A stretch of DNA of 64,000 bases. It comes from Rhipidocladum racemiflorum (taxonomy: Eukaryota > Streptophyta > Magnoliopsida > Poales > Poaceae). The stretch is from the NCBI GenBank assembly GCA_036346355.1, contig CM070577.1, positions 45,580,309 to 45,644,308 on the forward strand. Direction: 5' to 3'. Within the stretch, counting starts at the first letter, position 1. Each line of letters opens with the position of its first letter. The notes under the pieces are model-generated. The model was not told the DNA's origin. It saw only the letters and a list, made by a program, of their open reading frames with translations, and ran no database searches. A program made the translations under genes and the position numbers. Positions 29,641-39,934 of this stretch are shown one piece after another.

Positions 29641-32600
29641 TGTAACATCCCCAATTTCGGTCTTTTGCCAAAAAGCTAATTTAAATTAATTAAATTCAAA
29701 ATTTGGATTTTCTTGGTGTTCTAATTAACCTGGCATCCTTATCCTTCCGAAATTGGAATTCAATCCTTCATCGGCTGAAAAGCCGAATTTTCGAATTCCG
29801 GTCCGTACCCGAAATTCCACTCGAGTTCCAAAATGCTCTAAAAATCCCGAAACCTATTGAATTTGGTTCCAAATATTCCAAAAACATTTTGAGATTTTTC
29901 CGAAGATTTTTGGAAACTCTCTGGTATTTTATCGCTCGTGGCCTTTCGTCAAAAGCCTTGTTTCGTCCCAGAATTTTATAAATTTCAAATTTCATCCAAA
30001 TTTCATGAAACCAATTTTATTGAGTCCAAATATTCCCTAGTATTGTTAGGAATTTTTCCGGAATTTTTAGACCCTTTTTGCTATTTTTTCTTTAGGGCGT
30101 TGCTTTTACATAATTACCGACCAACCGGGAGGCGCCACATGGTGGTACTGTAGCGGCGGGTACTGTATCATCGTGGTACTGTAGCATCATCGTCTCCAGC
30201 GATTCATTTCTTCCAGAGAAGCATGATTCTCTCTCCTTCATGATAGTCTCCTCTTTAAACACTCATAACTTTGCAATCACTCCACCAAATCATGATCCGC
30301 CGGTTGCGTTGGAAAGATAACGACGAGGAGATCTCATTCCCCACCTCCATTTATCCCAAATTCTGCCAGAATCGACGCAATCAACCAAAAACCAAAATGC
30401 ATTCAATCCGCAATTACTCGGCCGTTTCTTCATGGATTGGAGCGCTTCCACCTCTCAAACCTTCGTCTTGGAGTCCTCCTTCCCGTGCTCACACCCTCCC
30501 ACTGCCACTCCTCTCCATTCGGCCGGGATCTCGAGAAAACCGACGTCGGGTGTCCTCCATTGACATCCCCGTGTCATCTTCTAATCCGGTGAGCCAAACT
30601 TGAATTCGATCACGTCGTTGTGTTCGCGTCGACGTCCCGAGCAAAAGACCTCAACTAATTTCACTTTTCGTTGTAGGACGACGACGAATTTCGCCGTTGA
30701 AATCTTCGTTGGGAGCTCAGTTTTTCGTCGATTACTCTCAATCCGGTTAGCTTCTCTCGAATCTGACCACACCGTTGGACTTGTCTCGTAGAGCCCTACG
30801 CGGTGCTCCTTTTAAATTAGTAAAATATTATTGTCTTAGTTGTTTCCCCAAATCCAATGTCTTTTGGTCGTCGCCGTCGTCGGCATGCCCGTGCGGGCGC
30901 CATTTCCGGCCAAACCGACGTGAGCATTGCGTTCCCCACGCCGCACTACCCCTCTCCCCATCCTCGGTCACCCACGCACGTGCCCGAGCCGGTCCGCCAT
31001 CGTGCATGGCTGCGCTGCCGGCCGAGCCCGCACAATGTGCCGCCGCCGCTTCTCCGGCCCTGGCAAGCCGCCGACCGCCTTCCCCATGGCCGCGTCTTGA
31101 CCACTCGCGACCTCGCGCCTCCTCCCGGCCGGCTGCAGTGCGATCATGGCCGCCGCCACTCGGCCACCGCTGAAGCGCCGCTTAGCCGCTCGCTCGCCGC
31201 CCTCAGCACCGCCGCCCTCTCCTCTCCCCATTCCCCCACTCGCCGGCCTCTGGCGAGCCCTCCATAGCCGACGCACACGGAAGCCTTCCTCTGTTCTTTG
31301 GAGCTTTGGAGAAGAAGCCCCTAGCCTATGACAAGGATGGCCCACTTGCCATACACACCACAAAATCAGAAATTCCAGGAAAAAGAAAGATTTCGGAATA
31401 TTCCTCATTTTCCTATTTTCCAACATTTCCAGTATTCGAACGCTCATATCTTTTGCATCCGAACTCTGATTCACTCCGTTCAAATTCCTAAATTCATCTA
31501 AATTCAAGATCTACCTGCCAGTATAAATTTTGTAATTTTTGGATTTTATTTATTTTAGTTTATTTATTTGGTTGTACCATTTTGCGCGTAGCCGAAGATG
31601 TTCGCCGGAACCGTCAACTGTTGCCGAACCACAAGATTGTGAGACACACTACAACCGAAGGCAAGTCTCCTTGACGCATTTTGATCCCATGATTTATAAA
31701 TGTTTTACAAATTGCATTGCTATTTATCTAAAAAGGATGATGTTAACGTTAGGCTGTTAGTTATACCTGTTGTTTATACCTCCTTGATATTGTTATCAAT
31801 GATCCTTTGTCACCCTAGTACAGTAATCCACCATAATAAATACTTCTCATAAAATATTCTTTGATTAGGGGAATGACTATTTTGAAGAAAGTTTGGAAGG
31901 AACATATTAGTATAGAATGTAGATTGGAGCTAGAACCCAACTTGATTGGAAATTACATGAATAATAGTGTTGATGGGGATTAGTCATTATGAAATTGATC
32001 TATGAATGGTGATAGTTGAACTATTGAGGAGTTGGATTGTGATGGCAGTTCACAATAAAATTGGTACGGATCGGGGGAATAATGAAAGATGTATGATATT
32101 AGGAATAATAGTCGGTCAAATTAAATAAATAATATTGAGAGTCATACTTGTGGATCAAATAGAATAAGTGGTGAATCATATTTCGGTGGATTTTAACAAG
32201 CAACTATGTGATTTAGAGATGACAATGTGAAGGGTTAAAATAGGTGATATTGAGAACGATATTCGATGATTTAGTCAATGATATTATCAAATACACTCGA
32301 TGGAGTAAGTGGATGATATTGATAATCATACTCGGTGGTTTAGTGGATGATTTCGTGAAATATAGTCTCGCGAGAACCATTTATGTGGAATTATGAATAA
32401 TGTGGATTATGTGTGATTTGTTTAGTCGATCTGGTATCATTGTTTATGGAAACCACTATTGTCGGGGAATTACTGAGGTCTTGGTTTTGAGGAATCTTTG
32501 TTAGAAGATGCTTGGGGGTGAGATTATGAACTATTCTTGGTGGATCAAGTAGATTACAAGATTAATCGATGTATGGATGATGGGTAATCAATAAGGAGAC

Positions 32601-34234
32601 TTATATTTTGCGGAGATTGTTACATATGCAATAATGTCAGTTGCTTAGAATGATTCTGGAGTCATGATTGCATAGGTCAAAGACTCTACGTGTTGGAGTA
32701 CTAGATCAGGCTGGACTATATAATGTCGTGGTAATAATGTGAGATCTTGGTAACTTCATGATTCGGGAGGTTACATAATGGACTATAATAATTAATTTTT
32801 ATCAACACTGAGATTTGAAAATTATAAATAAACTAATGGTGGAATAGAACAATTCGGTAGAAATGCTTAGACTCGCAGTCGGTCAGTATGCACCTATGGG
32901 TGAGAATTTCTTATGACTCTTGAAAACTTGTGATGGAAATTATAGGCAAAAAGGTATTGCCGTTGGTTTCCAAAATAAAAATAAAAGGAAAAATGATTTG
33001 GACTTGGGCGGATTGGTTTGTCTGGCGGGTGCGGATAGAGCACTGGTCCTGGTTTGTGCAAGTACTGCCCCAAGTCAAATAAGGATCGACGCTTATGACT
33101 GTCTCCATTCTAAGCATTACCGTACTACCACATGTCTATAATGGTACGATCTGGCTGAATAATTTGTAGAAACCTAACTTAAACTCACCAGATGGTGGAA
33201 TGTGAGTGCCAGATAGAGGCAAGACTGTTTTTCTCACACGGCGCAAGAGGGGGCTTCTATACTGGGTGGATAGAACCCTAACAACGATGAAACCTCAGCG
33301 GGTGGGTCGGGTTAGGCGTATACATTGTAAAGGCCTTGTCATGATTTCTCTGCCAGCACACCAAAGGAAGTGTGTTAATAGCTTGGCATCAAGAGAATAT
33401 CATGTCTTTTGGGTAAAGCTGTACACCTCTGCAGAGTTAAAACTATTCGAATAGCCATGCCTACGGTCAAGGGCAAAGCGAAGAATGCTTTCATATTGGT
33501 AGACTTTATTTTTTGTTTTAAAAACTGATGATTTGGGATCCGGGAGTGGTTAGAACTCTCAGGTGTACTTCTGGCGGCTAGAGCCAGGTAGGTGGATTGA
33601 ACCTGTTTTGTGAACCATGGCAGACAGAGCCATGTGGATGGACTGAATCCTGATCTTTTTAAGTTGTGGCGGATAGAGCCTGTATACTAGTGATTGGCGG
33701 CTAGAACCTTCACTAGAGTTATAGATAATTTCAAATATACAAATAATTGTTAAAAATGGCTTTATGAAAAATATTACATGTAAAGTTTGTGAAAGTATTG
33801 CTTTGTGCAAAAGAACCATAATAAGCCATCCTTGGATAGCTCTGCATTACGCATTTTTTCCCCAGACTTGCTGAGTACTTTATGTACTCACATGCTACAT
33901 TCTAAACATATCTCAGAAGTGAAGGAAGCTGTCAAAGGAGATTCCAAGGACTATGACGCGTACCCCACTCGATTGCCTGTGGGCATATGGATGGGTCACC
34001 ACTTGGTGTTATCTTCTTCCGCTGCAGTTGTTCAAGTTGTTCAGCCTGTTAAGGCCGTTTGGTAAACCTCGACCATAAGGTCTTTGCTTTTATTTGGTGT
34101 TATTAATATTTGGTTATATGAAATCGTGTTATGGCTGTTGATTCATCACTGTTTGACTGTGTGTTCTAGCTACTGATCTGGGACTAGTACAGAAATACAC
34201 AGGGGATTCCGGATAGCCAATCCGGGGTCTCACA
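29641..34234 (+). repeat. Solo gypsy LTR 'E' (4594 bp) with TSD CTTCT
   Basis: Starts TGTAACATCCCC and ends CCGGGGTCTCACA, flanked by CTTCT at 29636-29640 and 34235-34239. Removing it rejoins the copia pre-integrase. It is related to LTR D (57321-60790): shared CTCTGCAGAG...ATTCGAATAGCC, AACGCTCATATC-type words, TGATCCCAT after the GC donor, and GCTGAGTAC...GTACTCAC. A GC-rich block lies at 30850-31300. A GC-AG intron is predicted from 31661 to 33916. Confidence 0.9.
31661..33916 (+). other. Predicted GC-AG intron inside solo LTR E
   Basis: Donor CCGAAG|GCAAGTC and acceptor ATATCTCAG|AAGTGAAGG. The acceptor is 25-30 bases after the perfect hairpin GAGTAC-TTTAT-GTACTC (33873-33889). Exon frames stay open across the junction in phase 1, as in LTR D. 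Inference from comparison only. Confidence 0.55.
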
Positions 34235-34733
34235 CTTCTTTAGTTCGTCGTGGTCTTTTAGGTTCTGTGTCTGGTGATATCTCTTTACATTGTACGGGTT
34301 GTAAGCTTGGCAAACAGCTATCCTTCTAGTGAGTCTATATCCCAGCGTCCTTTTGTTCTTGTTCATTCTGATGTTTGGGGTTCGGCTCCTTTTGTTTCAA
34401 AAGGGGGTCATAGATATTATATTCTTTTTATAGATGATTTCTATCGCCACACTTGGATATATTTTGTCCTCTCGTAGTGATGTTCTCTCCATCTATAAGA
34501 CTTTTGCCACTATGATTCGCACTTGGTTTGATTCTCCTGTTCGTGTTCTTCGTGCTGACTCAGCAGAAGAGTATCTGTCAGGAGCTCTTCGAGCTTTTCT
34601 TGCTACGCAGGGTACTCTTTCTCAGTTTTCATGTCCTGGTGCTCATGCTCAGAATGGTGTGGTTGCGCGCAAGCATCGTCATCTTCTTGAGATAGCTTGT
34701 GCTCTTATGCCTGCTTCCGCTGTTCCACCTCAC
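34235..34733 (+). pseudogene. Copia II integrase, first part
   Basis: Resumes directly after the solo LTR with [13 protein letters not shown] (zinc region), then [47 protein letters not shown] and AHAQNGVVARKHRHLLE. Relatives read GVAERKHRH; the catalytic Glu position is occupied by Ala here. Frame breaks occur near 34328 and 34475. It ends at the hAT insertion in the codons before FWVEAV. Confidence 0.85.
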
Positions 34734-34973
34734 TAGGACTGGGCGTTCGGTTTAACCGAAAAATTCAGTTTCGGTTTTCGCTTTATTTGGAAATTCGGTT
34801 ATTCCAAAATTTAAACCGAATTGTGTATGAAAAATTCAGTAACCGATACTTCGGTTAACCGATAGTTCGGTTTCAGTTTCGATTTTAACCGAATTAACCG
34901 AACTTGGCCAAAAGTTCAAAATGATTGTTCCGTTTACAAAAAGAAAAAATAAACAGGAGAGCAAAAAAATTAC

Positions 34974-35030
34974 CTGCATTGGGGTACCTGACAACAGGAT
35001 GCGCCTTGTACAAGGAAGGGCAGCCAAGGC
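34974..35030 (-). pseudogene. RAD54-like: Captured RAD54-like exon (helicase motif III block)
   Basis: The minus strand gives 19 codons, ALAALPCTRRILLSGTPMQ, containing SNF2 motif III (SGTPMQ). It lies between acceptor AATGTGGTAG|GCC and donor CAG|GTAATT. It continues the reading frame of the exon at 35142-35267 after a 111-base intron, as expected for adjacent exons of one gene. Flanking intron sequence is retained, so capture was at the DNA level. Confidence 0.87.
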
Positions 35031-35141
35031 CTACCACATTAAGTGTTTTGATGAGTTCAGGCAGAACAAAAATTCGAGAGGAATCCAAGTGCAAACAACT
35101 CGTGTATATAAAAATGTAACTAAGTTGGCAAACTAATATAC

Positions 35142-35267
35142 CTTGTTCGTTAGTGCCTGATCATTTTTCAGCATGTGAGCCTCATCACATATGAGAAGGT
35201 CACAGCTCCCCGGTCTTTCAAATTTTGAAGAATGCATGCGGAAGGTATCATAAGATAGGATAAGTAC
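35142..35267 (-). pseudogene. RAD54-like: Captured RAD54-like exon (Walker B / DEAH block)
   Basis: The minus strand gives 42 open codons: VLILSYDTFRMHSSKFE, CDLLICDEAHMLKNDQALTN and K. LLICDEAH is SNF2 helicase motif II, whose acidic residues bind Mg-ATP. The surrounding words match plant RAD54, the recombination-repair ATPase that works with RAD51. Exon ends fit consensus: acceptor TTGTCTTCAG|GTAC and donor AACAAG|GTATAT. DEAHRLKN in the family reads DEAHMLKN here. The assignment to RAD54 rather than another SNF2 protein is from recalled family words. Confidence 0.85.
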
Positions 35268-35631
35268 CTGAAGACAATTCACAACGAACATGTATTTTTT
35301 TCAAAAGATATTGTCATCAACCTTCTATTCTGATTGCAATTAGTAAGCATATAAAATATTAAAACAGAAGAAAATGAATGTGGGGCAAGAGAATATGTAA
35401 CAATGACTAAATATAGGGTTGAAAGGCAGAAGCATTACATATTTACATCAAAGTACGAAACCCGGTTAGTTCGGTTAATCGAGAGTTAAAACCGAATTAA
35501 CCGAAAATAGTTTGGTTATTCCATACAGCTAATCGAATCAACAACCGAACAATTCAATGTTGGTTTTTTCTGCTTCGGTTCTGGTTTTAACGGTTTCGGT
35601 TTTCGGTTTCCGATTTATTTGCCCACCCCTA

Positions 35632-36140
35632 CACCTCACTTCTGGGTTGAGGCTGTTTCTACTGCCACCTACTTGACTAATATCCAACATTCTTCTGCTC
35701 TTAAGGGTGGAATTCCAATGGAGCGTCTTTGTGGCTTGCCTCCTGATTACTCCGAACTTCGCCTTTTTGGGTGTGTACGCTATGTTCTTCTTGCACCTCG
35801 TGAACGCACCAAGTTTACTGCTCAGTCTGTTGAGTGCATCTTTCTGGGATACAGTGCTGAGCATAAGGGATATCGTTGTTGGGATCCTGTTGGACGACGG
35901 ATGCGGATCTCACGGGATGTCACTTTTGATGAGTCTCATCTTTTCTACCCTCGTTCTTCTTCCTCTCCTACATCTCTTCTTGAGCCACTATCTTTCCTGA
36001 CTTTTCGTGATACTCCAGTTGTCACTTTTCCTCTTTCACAATCGGTATCTCCTTTATCATCGGTTTCTTCACCACCAACCTCTCCTCCACAGGTTTCTTT
36101 GGATATTGTTCCTTATCCTCTATACTACACTCGTCGTCCG
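35632..36140 (+). pseudogene. Copia II integrase, second part
   Basis: From the right-hand target duplicate the copia frame resumes: FWVEAVSTATYLTN, then MERLCGLPPDYSELRLFGC, VLLAPRERTKFTAQSVECIF and SRDVTFDESHLFYP, the C-terminal integrase of copia. It ends at TGA 36141-36143 in a Ser/Pro-rich linker. Confidence 0.88.
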
Positions 36141-36161
36141 TGAGCTGAGGAGTCTTCTGAT

Positions 36162-36933
36162 ATGCAATCTTCTTCTTCTGATGAGCCATCTTCTTCAGTG
36201 TCTCCTCCTCGTTATGCTCTTCGTGATCGACAGTCTATTCGGCCTCCAAAGCGCCTTGGCTTTGTTGGTGCAGCTTTGTCCGAGCCAACTTCTTACTGTT
36301 ATGCTGTTATTCATCAGGAATGGCAGCATGCGATGGTGGAGGAGCTTGCTGCCTTTGAGTGCACTGGCACGTGGGATCTTGTACCACTTCCTCCACGTGT
36401 CCGTCTCATTACATGCAAGTGGGTCTATAAGATTAAGACTCGCTCTGATGGTTCTCTTGAGCGCTACAAGGCTCGTCTTGTAGCGCGTGGTTTTCAACAG
36501 GAGCATGGCCGTGATTATGATGAGACTTTTGCACCTATGGCTCACATGACCACTGTTCGCACTCTGCTTGCTGTGGCCTCTGTCCGTGAGTGGTCCATCT
36601 CTCAGCTTGATGTCAAGAATGCCTTTCTTAATTGTGAGCTGCACGAGGAGGTTTATATGCAGCCACCACCGGGGTATTCTGTTCCTGAGGGCATGGTTTG
36701 TCGGCTTCGTCGCTCTCTTTATGGGCTTAAGCAAGCCCCTCGTGCTTGGTTTGAGCGTTCTTCTTCTGTGATCACTGCAGCTGGTTTTTCTGCAAGTGCT
36801 CATGATCCTTCGCTCTTTGTTCACACTTCTTCCCGAGGTCAGACTCTTCTTCTATATGTTTATGACATGATCATTACTGAACATGATTGTTAGTATATTG
36901 CCTTTGTAAAGACTCGTCTCAGTGAGCAGTTTC
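36162..36933 (+). pseudogene. Copia II reverse transcriptase
   Basis: A 243-codon frame contains LVPLPPRVRLITCKWVYKIK, YKARLVARGFQQEHGRDYDE, QLDVKNAFLNCELHEEVYMQ and LYGLKQAPRAWFERS. The catalytic motif reads LLLYVYDMI, where active copia enzymes have YVDD, so the first catalytic Asp is Tyr. The frame stops at TAG 36891. VKTRLSEQF continues to the insertion of LTR A, and LMSDQGHL is found after it at 39914-39934. Confidence 0.9.
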
Positions 36934-39908
36934 TGTAATATCGTAGATCTTTCTCTAGATTGTGGAAAATTCAGTCGGGAGTGCGTGGGTCCCTCTTTTA
37001 GGCATTTTCGCAGGTTTGAGGATGTGTCTGTGTGTTCACGGTTTAAGTGTTAGTCTGTGTACGAGAATTATCTAATCTTCTCCCTCACCTAACCTTTTCC
37101 CACCTACTCGCCTTTTTCCTCCCCAACCCGAATTGGAATTTCTTTTCTTCTCCCTGCCGACAGCACCTCCACCTCCTCCATTCCACTCCCTCACGCCCCC
37201 TTGGGTTCTCCTCCAGCCAGGAGGCCTCTTCTTCCTCCTGCCCCCAAAGAGAAAAAAAAACAAACCGAAGCCCCCTCCATTGTTGCTGCTGCCCCCAGCC
37301 AGCGCCCCTCTTCTTCTCCAACCCGAGTAGTTCCCTCCCTTGCTCCCTCTTCTAGGTGTGGAGCTAAGCCATGGAGGTAAGCTTGCTACTCTTTGGGGAG
37401 TCCTTGGCTGGTTGGTTGAGTTTTAGGGTTCTTAGGTTCGAAATTTTGGAGGGAAACTAGCTCTAGAATGGAGGGAACGCTGTGCTTATTTTCAAGCTGA
37501 GTTTTCCTCTCTGTTGGAGCTGCGGTTTGGGCAAGATAAACTCATCTCATGAATCTTTGGCTGTATAAGAAGTTGTAGCTTATCCTTTCCCCTTTAATTG
37601 AAGCACAAGAACACTAAAATCCATTAAGCCAATCGAAAGTTATGCCTTTTTAGTTTGGACTATCTAGATTGTTTGTTTGTACCCGAAATGTTCAACTGTT
37701 GTTTAGGGCTAGATGCATCTCGAATTTGACTTTCCATTTTCCTAGAGAAAGCTAGGAAATTTCCTGTCGATTAAGAAAATGTGTTTGTTTGCATGATTTG
37801 GGTTCTAGAATCAAAAGTTGTGCTTTGTTGAAGTTGCTGCCATGAAATGAGTTCTTTTCTGAAAGTTCAGAGAGGTTGAGGTTTAGGCTGCAATTTAGGG
37901 ATCTTTGCAGCATCCCCTGTGTGAATGGTTGTGGGGTAATTGTAGATCATCCTCTTTTGGTTATTTAGAGTACAAGAACTCAAAATTTGGTTCAACCATT
38001 TGAAAGTTATGCTCAATTTACCATCTGCTGTTCGAGTTTTGAATTAGTAGCAGTATCAGTTTTGTTCTGTGATTTAGAGCAAGTTGGAGGCCGAATTGGA
38101 ATTTCTAATTGCCTAGAGATAGATGGGAAATTTTATGTAGATGCTGAAAATGTCTTCGTTTGCTTAATTTGAAGTTGTATAGCAATAGTTGTGCTTTGAC
38201 AAAGTGATCTATCCAAACTAGTATTGTCTGAAATTCAAAGTTTTGGGGCTATTTTGGGATAGTGAGTAGAAGTGTTGTTTGTTGTTGTTGTTGACTTTAT
38301 AACCTGCGAAAATGAGTATGCCAATGTGGTTTTCAGGTGGATTGGCTTCGGGAGTAGCTTCATCTTCCCGCCACCCCCGTCCTCGCAGATAGAGGCAAGT
38401 GCTTATATTGAGCGTTGCATAAATGTTTTGTTAGCATGCTTTACTCGTGAAAATGATTAGATTAATGTGAATGGTAAGTTTAAGGATGTGAGGATTTGCT
38501 AATATTCATGTATTTGTTTATGATTATGCAGTTTAATACGAGGTTACTTATGATATGACGACTGTCAAGGGGTATGTTATGTTTACGAATACAGTTATAA
38601 TGATGAGAAAGAATTTATATTGAAAATGCCCTATTGGAGATGTTGCATGACAATTGAACGATGAAAAGTAAATATTGTATCTTTTGCATTCATAGCATGA
38701 GAACAGGCCAAGTCGGTGAGAAAGTCATAACTAATCCGGTAAGGTCGGTGAGAAAGTTATGACTAATCCGGAGCGCTACTGAGAAAGTCCTACCTCGTAG
38801 TTCCATCCATCGAGGTGGATGGGAGTGAGACAGTAAGAGTAGGCACCTCCATTGGTTGGAGGTAGGAGGCGAACATTGACGGGTGTTCCTTCAGTCATAT
38901 CGGTACGAGAAATTGAAAACGGTGCATGTTGAGCATGAGAACATAAGTGCATTGCATAGCATTGCAAAGATAAGTGATGGTTAATTTGTTGATTGTGACA
39001 ATGATGTGCATTATGGGTATGCCTGCTGCATTACTTGATATTGCTAATGATGAATAGTAATTGATGAACTTTGAGTTGATGGCAATATACAGGTTAAGAA
39101 TGGGTTGGGTCGTGGACTCATCCAAGGACGTTAAATCAGGTATGTGTAGGAAGTAAGCAATGAAGTGAAGGAGGTAAATGGGCTGATATTGTCGTTTTAT
39201 GTATTTGCTGATTTGAATAAGAAATATAATCATGCTATTGATTCAAATGTGTTATTTGGTTGTAATATGTTTATTTGATGCACTTTGCTGAGTCTTGGAC
39301 TCACGCTTGTTTGTTGTTGTTTTAGGTACTCTCCGGACAGCTTGCCGAGATGGGACATAGCGGCACCCTCACTCACTTAATGACATGTACAAATAATAGT
39401 TTGAAAGGATGATCCATGTTGATAACTAGTGATGGATCATTGTGGTAGTGTGCTTGTGGTCGTGGTTTAATCTTCCTGTTGGTTCGTAGTTAATCTATTC
39501 ATGTTATGGTTATTGTGACCTTCGTTGGTGCGGCGATTAGTATGGTTAAATGTTGTTGTATGGTCATTGTTAAATTAAACTGCTAGAATGTTTCTTTTGG
39601 ATGACTAGTTGTTTATGCTTGTGATGTTATACTTGTTATCTTCTTTGCCTGCTGAGTGGATGTCCACTATATAGGGAAAGTGCTGTCGAAATTTTTTGTG
39701 GATTTCGGAGTACTCTTAGGGTGCTTTATGTTGTAGCTGTTTGCGGACACCTTTGTCCTGTTGATCTTCTTTGTACAGTTTTATTATCTGGTTTGACTCG
39801 GCAACTTACTAGTATGTTAGCTTGCATCGCTAAAATTTTCTAGTGTCTTGTGCTGGTTGATGCTTGAGAGCGTAACATTCAAGGCACAGCTGATGCCGGG
39901 GTGTTACA
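36934..39908 (+). repeat. Solo gypsy LTR 'A' (2975 bp) with TSD GTTTC
   Basis: Starts TGTAATATCGTAG and ends GCCGGGGTGTTACA. GTTTC flanks it at 36929-36933 and 39909-39913, splitting the copia codons for QFL. It shares long blocks with LTR B (37980-38170 versus 40970-41160). Predicted leader structure: exon 1 ends GCCATGGAG|GTAAGC (37376), exon 2 is 38337-38394 and exon 3 starts at 39326. Confidence 0.92.
38337..38394 (+). other. Predicted middle leader exon of LTR A (58 bp)
   Basis: Acceptor GTGGTTTTCAG|GTGG and GC-type donor AGATAGAG|GCAAGT. The first intron would be 37377-38336 (960 bp, GT-AG) and the second 38395-39325 (931 bp, GC-AG). It aligns with the 57-bp exons of LTR B and of the chromovirus LTR. 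From the ATGGAG in exon 1 the frame meets TAG eight codons on, so in A it is at most a very short peptide. Confidence 0.55.
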
Positions 39909-39934
39909 GTTTCTCATGTCTGATCAAGGTCATC

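Larger units (their letters stand above)
34734..35631. mobile_element. Non-autonomous hAT element (898 bp) carrying a gene fragment
   Basis: Left end TAGGACTGGGCG and right end GCCCACCCCTA (reverse TAGGGGTGGGC) are imperfect terminal inverted repeats of hAT style. The flanks CACCTCAC at 34726-34733 and 35632-35639 are an exact 8-bp target duplication. Both ends carry clustered TTCGGTT/AACCGAA subterminal repeats, which hAT transposases typically use. There is no transposase frame. The middle holds two exons and introns of a RAD54-like gene. Confidence 0.93.
27234..39934 (+). mobile_element. Ty1/copia element (copia II), interrupted at least four times
   Basis: A 113-bp 5' LTR, primer site, gag, protease, integrase and RT run left to right, with insertions at 29641-34234 (solo LTR E), 34734-35631 (hAT), 36934-39908 (solo LTR A) and 39935 (element B). 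Coding homology resumes exactly at each junction. The RNase H and 3' LTR lie beyond element B and are not in the window. It inserted into the minus-strand copia RNase H. Confidence 0.9.

Noticed and set aside
30857..31267. Arg/Pro-rich ORF as a gene
   Set aside because: GC-rich block inside solo LTR E, with overlapping frames on both strands; composition explains it.
34836..35267. An intact RAD54 gene
   Set aside because: Only two internal exons are present inside a transposon; no start, no other helicase motifs, and the flanks are hAT subterminal repeats.
36195..36824. 209-codon minus-strand ORF
   Set aside because: It is antisense to the clear copia II reverse transcriptase frame and has no domain words.
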